From Alisma plantago-aquatica (lineage: Eukaryota > Streptophyta > Magnoliopsida > Alismatales > Alismataceae): a stretch of 64,000 bases of DNA. Where the stretch lies: positions 1,335,543,415 through 1,335,607,414 of the forward strand of contig OY856409.1 of the NCBI GenBank assembly GCA_963693085.1. The letters are read 5' to 3'. The notes under the pieces are model-generated. The model saw nothing but the letters and a program-made list of their open reading frames with translations. It made no database searches and was not told the origin of the DNA. This document shows, piece after piece, positions 1-12,421 of the stretch (its first letter is position 1; every line of letters begins with the position of its first letter). The translations under genes were made by a program, and so were the position numbers.

Positions 1-764
1 AAATCTGCGGGCGCCCACGGGTCGACCTGTTTAAGTTGGGTTTGGGTGGCAAAATTTACCACCCGCTGAAAATCACCCAAGCCCATACTCACCCGTTTAT
101 TTAGCGGGTTTCACGGGTGATCCGCGGGCACCCACGGGTGACCCAATTAACTGAAGCAAGTATATTTGTATACATAATATACACATACACCTATTAAAAG
201 ATGATACTTATTTCATACAAGTTAACTCTTTACCTTTACCAACATCAATTATATGCTCTTTATTTTGTATTTGCAATAGGCAATAACAAGTGCTTGTAAT
301 ATTAGAAATGTCTAATGTTACATGACATAATTATGTGTTATTTTTTGTGATATATATCTATGAAAACTACACCAGTTTTTCTATTTTACATCAACATACA
401 ACAATTAGCTGTTATTAATTATTATTTCTTTAAGTTTGCATAAACATATATCGACAGCTAATTGAATGGTTTGGCATCAAACATAGCAGTTTGTTGGTTC
501 CTTTGCACTATATTTGACATAAAAATAATAATTACAATATGTTTTAAATGCTAGTTTTAGTGTTAAGGAAAGAAACTAGCAACTTATTGTTGATTGGACA
601 CATTTTATATGGGCACCCATGGGCAACCCGCAACCCGCCGAATCGGGTTTGGGTGTGTTTTTCTTCCACCCGTTTAGAATTGTATCTTTTTGAACCGCAC
701 CCGCCAGATCCACACCCGCAACGACCCAACCCAAGCCCAACCTACCCACCCGTTTGACAGGTAT
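1..764. mobile_element. hAT-like nonautonomous element, cut by the window start
   Basis: Both visible ends (1-150 and 600-764) are dense in CCCG/CGGG motifs such as GGGCACCCACGGGTGACCC, separated by an AT-rich core. The right end reads CCCGTTTGACAGGTATA; its reverse complement has the TGTCAAACGGGT character common at the ends of plant hAT elements. The left terminus is outside the window, so no 8-bp duplication can be checked. It lies in a CYP40 intron. No transposase is seen. The assignment rests on subterminal composition and end motif only. Confidence 0.5.
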
Positions 765-994
765 AAATACGCCACTCAAATCTCTCAACCTAGCAACTAA
801 TCTTACTCTGTCATTGTTTTTGCCCCCGTCGCTTTTTGTTTGGTTTTCCATGTTGGGGGGAGGGTCTTGCAAAATGTGTTATGTAACTGCTGTTCCAACT
901 TCCAACAGTCCTAGTTGTACAACATAGTTTAAATTCTGAATTTACAAGAAAGGCCCATGTTGTCAGTTTTACTTATTTACACGTGATGCTTTAG

Positions 995-3047
995 GCGCAG
1001 ATTGCTCTCAATGATGTTGACTCAGCCGTTGAGAGCTTCAAAAAAGCACTGGAGCTAGAGCCTAATGATGGTGGGTGTTGCATGATTTTGTGTTATAGCA
1101 TTAAACATTCTGTTTTGGCCTTTTGGTAAATGACATTTTTTTTTCATATATAGGGGGCATAAAAAAGGAACTTGCTGCTGTAAAGAAGAAGGTTAGCAAG
1201 CATCATTATTTATTTATTGTTTTTGTTGTCATTTTATTGGAGATCAGCCTTAGAGGATGTTGATGCCGTGAACCTGTAAAAATCAACTAGTTATTCTGAC
1301 AGGACAATTTTGATAGACACTACTTAGTTGAACCACGCTTCTTAAGGATATGTTCTAGTTGGGGGCCTAGCCACCTAGACAATCTCTTGAACTTTTTCAA
1401 TCCAGAGAATTCCTGTTTGTGTGCGCTCGTGGGCATGTGTGTGTGTGTGTATAAAATGATTTTAGTGGTTTATTTATTTGAAATACGTAGAATGTGTATT
1501 ATGACACCAAGCATAATGAAAACACATTTCAACAGATTGTCAAAGCCAACATAATAATAAAATAACGCAAAAACAAAGCTGATCGAAATTAAACTAGTAG
1601 AAGAGACGGCTTACCTTTAAATCTTCAAGAAAGTACTGAAAGTGAAAATTGTTAAATCTCTTACACATTGAATCCTCTAATCCTCAAAAGAGGATATGCA
1701 TGAATAACTATGGTACATAGTGAGCATGCAACACACAAATAAGATGTGTCTTAACTCTTAATGGCAGAGTGCAACATATGTTTGACTCCAATAAATAACT
1801 AAGATAATACAATAACTTTTTTTGTTGTCTAGCTGCTAAAGAATGCAACACATGTTTGACTCTAGCATGTAATTGCATATGTAACTATAAAGACATTAGA
1901 AAATAAAGAAACATCTGTTTGACTCTAAAAAATAAATCTACTGCATATGATACAAATAGTATTATCTAGCATGTCATTCATATGTAAATATGGTAACATT
2001 AGAAAATAAAGATTCATCTGCATCATTCATCATCAACATGTGCATTTCTGCTGGAACTGCATGCTCTTTTGCTCTATGTTGCCAGGACACGCTCCTAGGC
2101 ACACCTAGGAGCCGCGCAGGTTTTTTTTTTTGGGGGGGGGGTGAAACCTAGATGTCCTAGCCTAGGGTGACCTAAGTGGCCGCCTAAGGCCTTTTAGGCC
2201 CACATTAAGCCACTGAAAGACCAGAACACCATGACCAGAACACCATGAATTAGGTTTTAATGTGATTATATTGGATCAACCTGAGACATTTTAGGTTTGA
2301 AACAGGTCTGATTTAGGCCAAATCAGGTCTGGTATTGACATGTCTGCTCTGATTTGGGAAAATTACGTATTGTTTGTGGAAATTAGGTCTTTTTTGGCCA
2401 AATTAGATTTCACTTCGGTCAATATAGGACAATTCAGGGGAAGTTAGGTCTTTTTAGGTCATGCTATGCCAAAATAGGTCTGATTTAGGACAAATCAGGG
2501 CAAAATAGGTCAGAGTTGGTGTAATTTAGATCAAGTTGGGTCAAATTAGGGCCAATTCATTCTAGTTAGAGTCATATTAGCTGTGATTTAGGTAGTTATG
2601 ATTGTTACAGCTTAGACCTAACCAAATATAAATATATAAAATGATATATATATAGAGTCAGGCTAGTGTACACTCGAGTGTACCGGAGGCACCGTACACT
2701 TCAGTCGTTTTTAAACATAGAGTAACTTTTTGAAAAATCTAAACCGTTGATCTTCTTAATTATCTTAGGAATCTACTATATAATGAATTTCAGCTCATTT
2801 GGACACTTATAGATCGTGCATCTAAAGGAGGCAAAAATCATGTATTTCAAATTTGTTTTGTGCGTCGATTTTGTTGTCCTTAAATGAGTGACTTATACTC
2901 ATCCAAATGAGCTCAAATTTTATGTGGCCTATTATTATTGTAACCATGAAGATCAATGGATTATATTTTGGAAAAACATGGTCTAGATAGGCAAACACCA
3001 TTGGGGTGTACGGCGTGATCTGTACACTCGAGTGTATTCTAGCCTGA

Positions 3048-3096
<49 letters not shown>

Positions 3097-4188
3097 AATT
3101 TAACTATGTGTTTGTAAAAATAAGAAATACACAAAACACCTAGGCACTTCATTGGGTGGGCAGAACTGCCTAACATCCTAGACAAGCAGGCTTTTTCTCC
3201 ATAATCTTCATCTCCATAATCTTCATGTTCGTCTCTGTGCTAGACCTATTTCCAGTTCCCACTCTTTGTGGGTACACCAACACATACGAGCCTGTGAAGT
3301 GCTTGGCTTGAGAACCCAACCTCCTTGGCCCCATGATATCATAAACACTAGAAGATTCTGAAGCTTCATTAAGCATTCTCAAGCTGATGCCAAACACCAC
3401 TTGAGGCTCCCCACAAATATGATTATCAATGGAATTAGTATGAAATGGGGGACTGTAGCTTTTTCTCTTTGCCTAATGGTATCTTATTTATCCCAACCAG
3501 ACCATGGAGCACCCTTTGTATTTGCTCTAGCTCCTGGAAAATTCTATCCTACTGTCAATAATCATACGCTCAACACATTTGTTGAAGTCCTTGTATTTTC
3601 CTGCTGCCTTCTTATTCTTCTCCCCCAATTTATATCAATAAAATGGATTTTAAACAAAACCTGGGCCACACAAGGGAGAGCTCATCTGCCTCAATGATGA
3701 TAATAAAAAATATCCAACAGAGAAAAAAAAATCTGACATAGACGTGTATTCTTTTTCTCTTTGGCCATAGTTTCGATGATTGTCTATTTGGCCCCATCAC
3801 AGGCATGAGCAATGCACCCTTTTGGTCGTTTATCGTATTGCTTCGACCAATCTCAACACAAGCACTAGGGGTTGATCGCATGCGGATATTTCTCCCTCGT
3901 TTTGGAGAGGTGGTCTCCATCTCATCTTCCTAGCCATTTGTCCAAATTTCAGAAACGAAGAGTTTCTCAAGGAGGATTTAGATCGGAAGTAAATGAAACT
4001 CCATAACTAGAAAAAAAAATGAACCTTGCACCTTTCTTGAAAATGAAACAAAAAACTACCTTGAGACTTCCCAAGGAGGAAACTTGTATTTATACCAATG
4101 AATGTGAGGGTTACTTTTTCTCATTGTTTCTCAGATTGCTGACAGACGTGACCAGGAACGGCGGGCTTATGCTAAGATGTTCCAGTGA
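995..4188 (+). CDS. CYP40: Cyclophilin 40 (SQUINT-type peptidyl-prolyl isomerase), last three coding exons
   Basis: Three exons join in frame: 995-1070 (ends phase 1 before GT), 1154-1191 (after TATATAG, before GTTAGC) and 4135-4188 (after TTTCTCAG, ending in TGA). They encode the C-terminal TPR part: AQIALNDVDSAVESFKK, then ALELEPNDGGIKKELAAV, then IADRRDQERRAYAKMFQ and stop. This ordering and the -MFQ tail match plant CYP40, an Hsp90 co-chaperone with an N-terminal cyclophilin domain and C-terminal TPRs that supports AGO1 loading in Arabidopsis (family knowledge). The cyclophilin domain and earlier TPR exons are left of the window. All three exons are intact. Oddity: the last coding intron (1192-4134) is 2943 bp and full of repeats. 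Confidence is high because both splice phases and the stop agree. Confidence 0.88.
1192..2084 (+). other. First part of the last CYP40 intron
   Basis: AT-rich intronic sequence with a short (TG)n run near 1435-1452. No exon, ORF or clear transposon end was seen here. Confidence 0.6.
2085..2640. repeat. CCTAGG-rich transposon-like end and degenerate AGGTC/GATTTAGG array
   Basis: 2085-2210 is rich in CCTAGG/GCCTAAGG motifs, with G9 and T10 homopolymers; similar CACCTAGGC sequence reappears at 3138-3180, so the two may be ends of one element interrupted by the foldback element between them. From about 2270 to 2600 a loose tandem array repeats AGGTCTGATTTAGG-like units, with many differences. 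It is inside a CYP40 intron. No coding sequence. The family is uncertain (hAT- or Mutator-derived repeats are possible). Confidence 0.4.
2655..3050. mobile_element. Foldback MITE with 28-bp terminal inverted repeats
   Basis: The left end starts GAGTCAGGCTAGTGTACACT and the right end is its near-perfect reverse complement (26 of 28 positions agree), each followed inward by CTCGAGTGTA. Length 396 bp, no coding capacity. It sits in the last CYP40 intron, flanked left by (TA)n and right by (CT)n(TA)n, so the target-site duplication cannot be resolved. Superfamily unassigned. Confidence 0.7.
3046..3097. repeat. (CT)n-(TA)n microsatellite
   Basis: About 13 CT units run directly into about 12 TA units, abutting the right end of the foldback element. 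Confidence 0.9.
3170..3925 (-). other. Unrecognised coding-like segment inside the CYP40 intron
   Basis: Two open stretches on the - strand look more protein-like than their surroundings. 3920-3630 starts METTSPKRGRNIRMRSTPSA and is rich in basic residues; 3400-3170 contains ISLRMLNEASESSSVYD and GSYVLVYPQRVGTGNRSS. They could be exons of a captured or broken host gene, separated by an intron. I do not recognise a family, and both are short. It could also be a chance pair of ORFs. It is antisense to CYP40 and within its last intron. Confidence 0.25.
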
Positions 4189-4975
4189 AACTGTAAGTAA
4201 TTTTGCCATGATATCTCCAATGCATAGTTTTTTTAAGCTCCGACTTCTCTTCGTTTGTGCTGTTAATTAACACAGAAATAAGCCTCAACTCACTCTTTTC
4301 ATTTCCAGGGCAAGCATAACATACGTGAAAAATTACATATTTTTGGTTATATAATCGATTGGAGACCACAGGTGCTGTTGCATCTTATTTTACAACTCTC
4401 TCCCACTAAAGAATTACATTGTGACGCTTGAGCTTATGTTTGTCTCGATCTGCAGGTCTTCTTTTGAGATACAAAAAGTCAAGATCCGAATATGTGCTGC
4501 TTCACAGATGGAAACTTTTGATTATTTTGATTAGCCTGAATTGTCATAGAGCTGGAAGTTCATTTGGCTATTTGATGGGTCTCTGATGTTGCTTCGTATA
4601 AGCTGGTTTATTTAAACTAGACTCCCGTGATTTTTGATACAACTTCTGCATTTTGCACGTGTACTTTTTCATGTACCAGAGAGACATTCTGGCATCGGCT
4701 GGTTGAAACCCAGCAATTGTTTTTGTTGTCTGTGCTCTGTACACGATGTGGTGACCCTGACTTCATGCGGTTCTTAGGGAACCTGTTGACGGTGACCTCA
4801 TTTACGTTGAACATTTTAGTCGTTGGCAAAGGCCAAGCATCATAAGCGGAAGTAATCATTGTATAGTTTATTCGCCTATATACTATCTTAATTGGTGCGG
4901 TGGGTTTCTTCATCTTGGATATATTCACTCTCACTTGTGTAAAGCTCAGCTGCTGCGGTGCATTTTCTAGTTATA
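4189..4975 (+). other. CYP40 3' untranslated region (approximate)
   Basis: Sequence after the CYP40 stop has mixed composition unlike the AT-rich repeats further on. CTGTAAGTAA at 4191-4200 and CTGCAG ending at about 4456 could be borders of a 3'-UTR intron. The 3' end is a guess; no polyadenylation site can be fixed. Confidence 0.35.
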
Positions 4976-7686
4976 GGAATTTTGGATATTAAATCTTGTC
5001 TATATATGCTCAACCTCTCACTCAATAGTCCTATCCAATAACTCTAGGCGTTGTTGCTGTTTTAACTGACCCATGGTGAGGAAACTGTGACTGGCAACTG
5101 CTGTTGACCTCCAACTAAAAAGAAATGTGGGGACGCATACGGGTCCTAGGATGTTAGCTGCTGCCGGCGATTCTTCCGCCGCCACTCAGTGATTTGTATT
5201 TCTTTTTCTAGACCTTAGGATGTACAGCGTGTATATTCAGGGTTAGCGGAATCTGGAATGGGGCAACTTGAGGTATCTTCATCTACACCATCCCAGCCTC
5301 GGCATCTCTTGTTTTTTTTTATCCTTTCTCAAGTTTTCTGTTTCTATTTCCCCCTCAAATTTCTCTTCCTTTACTATATTTTTTAAAAATGTCTCTTGCC
5401 TAAGTTTTATCTGATTCCGTTTGATTTTCTGTCTCATGCTTCAACACCTTAGCAGTGTGTCCCTACGTGTAGAACCTTGTAGAGCGGTGCTTTGATCAGG
5501 TTTCCTCAGTCCTCATCCGTTGGTGTTTCGCCACTTTGTTTTTTCTTGTCACACCTGGGCGTGTTATGTTGGCAGAAACGTCGCTTTGCTTGATTTGGTG
5601 GTTGATGCCTCACGTCAATAATCCCTTGCTTACTCTCTCATAAATTGCCGCTGGGCTCTCTGTCCTTTTATTCCTCTCAACATAGTATCCTCGTATTCAT
5701 ATGCTATTGACGTGTATTTTGCCAATACTTCTCTGTCTTCCCCACATTCCCTGTTCAACAAGCCATCTTCCTCAGTATTTAGACGTTGTCATGAATGCCA
5801 ATGTTATGCTTATCTCACTCGCATTTCTATCGCCTTTAGCTTAAATTGATACCAGGACACCTCACTTTTCCATCTTCTACCGGCTCTGAACTTCTACTTC
5901 CAATCTATGTGCTATCAAATGTTTTTGGGATCAATGGCCTGTGTTTAAAAGACACCTGCTTTTTTGGGCTATGCATGTTAATATAGAACATGCCTAAGAC
6001 ATTTAAGAATGTTTTGCAATTCGACAAGACTTGGATTTTTTGAGGCCTAGTGTTATATAAAGTTAGCTCGATGTATACTTATGAAAAGTAATTAGCATCC
6101 TCTTTATTGTTGCAATGATAGGCTACAGATTGAGATTAGTGTTAGTTTCTTAATGTATTAGCGAGGGAGTTTTACCCACAACCTTTTATGTATGCCAAAA
6201 CTATATTTGAAGTCTTCTTCTAGAGTAACAGAATGTTTGAAGTTTTTTTTGCAGATTAGCGATAAACTTGAGTGCTATTCATATTGAAAGCACATGTTTG
6301 GTCTTTAGCCTCTTAATAATCCTGATTGATTAGGGGATAGTACCCATGTAGGGGAACGTAGTGACTCACTCCATCAATGAGAAGCCTTTGGTCTTTGACT
6401 CTGTGTGTTTTGCACATTTGGGTATCATTTAAACACATTTGGAGCCGGTTTAGAGTAAACATTTCTTTGATTTTGTTTTAACTATGCTTTGCCTATATAT
6501 TATACTACTATAATAGAATGTGATTGTGTACACATACTTGCACTTTTCATTATGCGATTAATAGGTTTCTAAAGAACATTAAAATGTATGAATCTTGACG
6601 ATTGAAGGGAAGCAAGAATTTGATAATTCTTTTGCCTTTTTTGGATGTGGATGTGTATAATATAAAAGTATATGTACACATTTCAATGTGAGTTGTCTAT
6701 ATACATTCTAAAGCACTTAAATTTGTCTCATTTCAGATGTAATATTGTGCATATGTTATGTAGGTGTTTTTTTGTTATAGTAGTAAAAATAATTTTTGTT
6801 ATAGTTAGCATATGATTATCTTGAAAAACCTATCTAATTGTTATATATTGACAAAAGTTATGAAGGACATAACAACCATGTGATACAACAACTATGGTAG
6901 TAGCTACACTTTTGCAGGTGTTAATATCCTTAATCTCTTTTATCCCCATAAGCATGCATCCCTCTTCTACCACCATAAGCAACCATAGGCTGATTATGGT
7001 TTGGAAGCACTACAATATTGGAAAATGGGTACATAAATCAAACTTGTGAACATTTGGTCATCATCTTGTTCATTCATTTCAATAAGGATGCATGCATTAT
7101 TTACACTAAAGTCTTCATAAATAATTAATAATACAAAGAATCATATTCTTCATTTCAAAATAAAATGATCTTTAGATATAGTTTAATTGGATTTGCACGC
7201 AATGTTCTCCCAATTGCTTGAAAATATATCAACAATGCATGAGATCCATTACAAACACTTGTTCAAACAAAGAATGTGTAGAATAAGAAAAATTTGCATA
7301 AATTATCATACAAGAAAAAGATACGCATTCAAGAACTTAGTTTATAGATATCAGTACAACATGTGCACATTTGACGTGTATAAGACAAGTATAAAGGAAT
7401 AGGAGTATAATTATGTCCATGAGTGTTTGACATCCATTTTTCTTGTTAGTAGGTCAATTGCAACCGTATTATGGGATTTTTTTAGTATCAAGGACATGAT
7501 TGACTAATACTAACATAGATATCAGTTCCATAAGGTTCACTAAATAATATCCTAAAGAGCTAAAGTTGCAAACCCAAAATAAAAATTGAGACCATGCAGT
7601 AACACAGTTTAAAGGCAGACCCCAAAGACGAGCAAAACCCATTATTTAAAAAGTAGGAGCGTAACCAAACACGCCTAATATTCTGC
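4976..7686. other. Intergenic, no gene seen
   Basis: Moderately AT-rich DNA with T-rich runs and no ORF resembling a known protein on either strand. No clear transposon ends were found. Confidence 0.5.
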
Positions 7687-8506
7687 TCAACAATATTTGC
7701 GGAGAGACAATGTCTGGTTCCCCTTGCATGTGGCCCTCCTCAATGGCCTTGCCTTGGCAAGCCAGTAGTTTAGGACGAGTCATATACTTTTTGTATAGGA
7801 TAACCAATCACAATGCATTATCTTCTTCTCACCCATCTTTAAAATCCAACCACTTAAAAAAATAAGGAGAGAGAAACACAAATTATCCATTATAACACAA
7901 TATGATTGGGTCCTATGGAATTTCTATAGGACTCATCCTATAGAAAATGCGTCGCTTGCCTTGTGGTTAATGTGATCCTTGCCACACAGTCCACAAAACT
8001 TCTTCCTAGCTAAAGTGAGACCCCTGAGCTCATGGTGCTTGTGCACAGGCTTGGTGATCCAGTTGATCCTCGGGTCATCACGGATGGGGTTGTGAGCAGC
8101 GTCAACAAGGATGACCTCGTACTTGTAGGTGGAGTCCTTGTTGATCTAGTAGGACTTGAGAATACAAAGTCCTCCTAGCTTGCGTCCAACTCTCCCCACA
8201 ACAACAAACTTCTTGTTCCTCTGGAACATGAGCTGAGTGATACCCCGGTGCTTGGGCTTGCCACATAGACAATGCCCTTAGGCACGAGCCTCTTCCTCCC
8301 ACCAAGCCTCACACGGACATTGTAGACAACGTAACCTGCCTGGCCTTGTACCCAATCCTTGTAGCCTTGTCGGGGCGGGTGGGACAAGTGACGCAGACGA
8401 TGGAAGGAAGCTTGTGGTATTCCCAACAGCGGAGCCTCTGCACGAACCACATCACATCCCGTTGCTTCTTCCTCCACAGCTCAGACACATACGTGTACAC
8501 CCCCAT
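7687..8506 (-). pseudogene. RPL15: Processed pseudogene of 60S ribosomal protein L15 (eL15), split by a MITE
   Basis: From ATG at 8506 the - strand reads [19 protein letters not shown], close to plant eL15 of the cytosolic large ribosomal subunit, continuing through [48 protein letters not shown] and [18 protein letters not shown]. The C-terminal end, RRATCKGNQTLSLRKYC and stop, is at about 7740-7687 beyond a 198-bp insertion (7757-7954). Breaks: frameshifts near 8335 and 8268, an in-frame TAG where the family has Trp (SYW), and a missing Phe codon in KYFEV. The copy has no introns, suggesting retroposition. No A-tail is visible past the stop. The normal protein is ~204 residues; nearly the whole length can be traced. 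It cannot encode a working protein. Confidence 0.88.
7757..7954. mobile_element. 198-bp Mutator-like MITE inside the RPL15 pseudogene
   Basis: The pseudogene's codons for KA(R) are interrupted here, and CTTGCCTTG occurs immediately on both sides (7748-7756 and 7955-7963), a perfect 9-bp target-site duplication, the length typical of Mutator-like elements. The ends are imperfect inverted repeats of about 45 bp sharing TAGGA-GAGTC-TATA and further in CCAATCA. No coding sequence. The boundary is unusually secure because the host reading frame is known on both sides. Confidence 0.78.
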
Positions 8507-11500
8507 GACTGCAGTGACACACGAGCTCTCTCTCTTCTTCCTCCTACGGCAGGCGGATACACCCATGTTATAGATTAGAAGATGTACTAGCTTGCTTGGT
8601 GGGACGTCAATTGCATATGGAAGCCATGTCACCTTGTATGTTTGCCCGATGGACCCTACAATATCCTTAGTAAGGGGATAAGAAACCATGGTAGGGTAAG
8701 CATGCATACTAACTAGTTATCATATGTTGTTAGTGGGCACCCTTGGATGTTTTGATCGGTAATGGTAGTTTAGTACATTTGTTATGGCACATGTTTGCTT
8801 CAATCTATGTCCTTGGTAGTATTGTATGGGGTTCAAAATACAAGGTTTGTTAGTCTTGTAGTGATTTGTCAGTGGGTTCCTTATCTTTTTTGATAAACAC
8901 AATCAATTAGGTGTTTTTGCAAGTTTGTAGTGTAAAAATAGTCAAATTGATGCTACACGTAGGACATCGTATATTCCAACCCATGGCTTCCAAATTAATA
9001 ATGGGTTCTCTTAGTTGACATTGATGAACCTACATGCCTTATTCATGTTCAAAATCAACAATGGTTTGAAGTATTCCAGGCTTGTCCTTTTGGCTTCCAT
9101 ACACATATGATGTTCTTTCATGGGTGTTATCACCAAGTTTTTCTCTTGGGATTTCTTGATGACACTTGGATTTGTGCTAATTGCGTATGAATGCCAACAA
9201 GTTCGCTTATTCCTTTAATGAGTGTCAGTTATATATGTTGGAAGTATGTGAGATACAAGGGATTGTACATGGAGATATTTCTCATTCTTTCCACTCTCCT
9301 TATGCATATACACCCACATGGATGTGGTGAAATAAACAATACACCTTCAATGCAAGGTACCAAGATCCATCATTTTTCATCCCTTATAGGACCTCCATAG
9401 AGTTCTTTCTTCCTAAGATAATTTCCTACACCTTTGGAATTTATGATTCCAATATAGGTATAAGCACTTTCAACATTGTGAAATTTTTCTATATAGAGTT
9501 ATACTTTCTCATTACAATTTGGCAACTAAAAATCACATTTAATTTCCATCATAAATATGTGCATCTCAAACTATAGTGGCCACCTTTTGGATTACCACTC
9601 ACTAGAAACCGATAGATGATTTCTACTAAATAAACCTAATTCTAATACGTATAGTGAAAAAAAAACTTACTATCGATAAAGAGCAGAAAGTTAGAAGTCA
9701 AATTTGCTTTATTTTCTATTGGCTATATCTAACTTTCTATTTGTATTATCGAAATAACCACATCCTTCTATTGATCTTTATTTTAGAACAAAAAAATTGA
9801 TGGATAATAAGAGAAAACCATAATTACATTTAATATTATCTAAACATATAGAACATAGGGAACAAGAAGTACAATCTCCTCCTAGAAGTGTGAGAGTATA
9901 GGAAGGGGTCCCAAAATTTAGACTCTAGTTGAGTGCGTGTCGAAGCATTATTATCGTCATCTCGACTCCTGCATTCCTAAGTCCACCATATGATTTAATG
10001 AGCACACTTCTTTAGTCAGAGGGATTCCCACACAAGAAATAAATATAAACACATAATGGTGGAATATTTCACTAGTAATCAATGGCATTTCTACAACTAT
10101 ATCAAGTTTCATCAACAATACAACTAAAAATGGTAATCAAGAGGACCATCTTGGAAACTAAAATGAAATAGTGTATATAAGAAAATGACAAAAAGTGAAC
10201 CATTTTGTTACTACTGCTATCTCAAACTATAACCTTTTGCACTCTGAGTATATTCAATAATGTAAAATTGTATCATAGATAAAAAAGCATTAGCAATCTT
10301 TTAGACAACATAAAACATCACAAGTATACTCTTTTTTCATACTATATCCACCATTCAACATGAGAAATGAATTAGAACTAACATTCTTACACATCATTAT
10401 TCTATCAATTTTATCTCCTAATCCAATTGACCCATAATGACCAAGAAAAAGTCACCATTGTGTTCTTGTGTTCATGACTAACCATAGATTTAGCAAAAAA
10501 AGTCACCATTGTGTTCTATGGGTTAATTGGTTATCAAGATTCAACAGACCACAGTCTGCGATGAGGTTGTCACATGTGACACACTTTCAAGGTACGATGG
10601 CCCTACTACTCGAGCACCATGAAAATGCCCACCCATGTTTTAGGCGGTGACCTCAACTTATACCCTAGTACAGTGCGTTATCATATTGTTGTCTTGTAAT
10701 TCTATTAATTGCCTACTTGTTTTAAATCTTAATAGGTGATTTACTTAATTAAATCAAACAAAGTTGATGTAAAATAGTAATTAGTGAATGGACTTAACTA
10801 AAATATATGAATATATTTGTATATAAAGTTTCTTTAGAACAAGTTCAATATATATAATAACCCTCAATATGGAGGTTATGGTTTAATCAGATCATGAATG
10901 AGGAAAAGAACTTTTATTGGGAAAATACAAAAATGCGAGGCAATTGAAAAATTTAGACATAATAGTGTCGTAGAGTTATGAGTAACCCTTGAACCTTGCT
11001 TGAAGTTGGTCGTGACCTCTTCAATGGTCATTCCCTCTGATGGATTGGTATAAACTTCCTTAGAAGATGACCAACCTTCTAAAATTAACCATATTAGCTC
11101 CATAGAAGTCTATTTAAAAGGCCAATCCAACCTTTATAATATGAAAAATTGGAATCCATTTTGACCACCTGAAAGTTGGACATATACTAAAAGGATAATA
11201 TGACCTTTCCAAAAGGCATCCACCTAAACACATGCATATTGGACATATGATTAGTATGTACAACCCTTATGAATCAAGTAGACCACAAGAACTTTTTCCA
11301 AGGCCATGGAAATGTTGGAATGGAGAACTAAATATGAATTTAGAGTTATGGAGGAAAGTGGGATAAATGGATCTGAATTGAAGTTTTATGTTTTGTCTTG
11401 ATTAAAATCTTCTTAGTATTTTTCTCCTACCAATGTTTGTTATTCTTCTTGTTATTGTAAATTTTGGTCACATGGGTCCTTCAACCCTACTTTTGCAGCC

Positions 11501-11824
11501 AATTCCCCCTTATAGTGGATGTTTATCCCTTAAATTTGTTTTTTAGCAAATTCATGCATCATGTACCTTTTGTTGGTGGAATTTCAAGAAAGGAAAACAA
11601 CTTTGAATTCATGGGTACATGAATATTGACCTTTGTCCGTATCGAGGTGAGACATTACATCCTAATATAGACATTTAGACATAAATTTAAGTTTAATGCA
11701 ATTTGAGTTAAGATTCAACAAAGCGAGTGAAGAAAACTCAAGCAATTAGGATGGGTTCTATGAGATCAGTGAATGATATAATGTTGGTTCAATATACATG
11801 AGCAACCATAGGTTCATGAATATA

Positions 11825-11857
<33 letters not shown>

Positions 11858-12119
11858 GAATACACACAATTTTTAGATTTATATAGACTTTCAAGGATCA
11901 TTTCTTTATTTATGTATAATGATGTATGTCTCTATTTTAGTCAATTAAAATGAATATTGATGAGTGTACCTCAAATTTTAGTTGAATTCTCTTTTATTCT
12001 TATATAGTAGATGACAATTTTATTCAGAATACAATATTACAAATATTTGTGGTGGTGAAAAGTTATAGAATCATAATATTAACTTCACATACCCATTTTC
12101 CATGTTTGTATGACATACT
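8507..12119. other. Gene-free AT-rich region
   Basis: No convincing ORF or RNA gene. A short near-repeat, AAAAAGTCACCATTGTGTTCT-like, occurs at about 10446 and 10498, and a (TA)n run lies at 11821-11858. Some stretches look like old LTR sequence, but no ends could be matched. Confidence 0.45.
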
Positions 12120-12174
12120 ATTCCCGATACTACATCGACACCTGAGTGTAGTGATAAATATGCAAAGGGTTTTG

Positions 12175-12412
12175 ACACAACGATGCTCGGTTGTGTTGAA
12201 GGATAAATAAGGGTTTTCACATCTTGTACAAGTGTGGGTAAAGAAGCTGGTCTCACTACATCATTGCCCGGATGTAGTGAAAAATGTGCAACGGTTACCA
12301 CATCGTGGACGAGTGTGGGTAAAGAAGCTAGTCCCATTGCATCTTGCCTGGATGTAGTGAAAAATGTGTAAGGTAACATTTTCGACGAAGGCAGGTAAAG
12401 AAGCAAGTTCAA
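12175..12412 (+). repeat. ~80-bp tandem units in the LINE 5' region
   Basis: GTGTGGGTAAAGAAGCT recurs at about 12233 and 12314 and in weaker form at 12392; GGATGTAGTGAAAAATGTG recurs at 12270 and 12350. The period is 80-81 bp, with about three imperfect copies just before the endonuclease reading frame. It may be the internal promoter or leader of the element. Confidence 0.7.
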
Positions 12413-12421
12413 CAAAAATTG

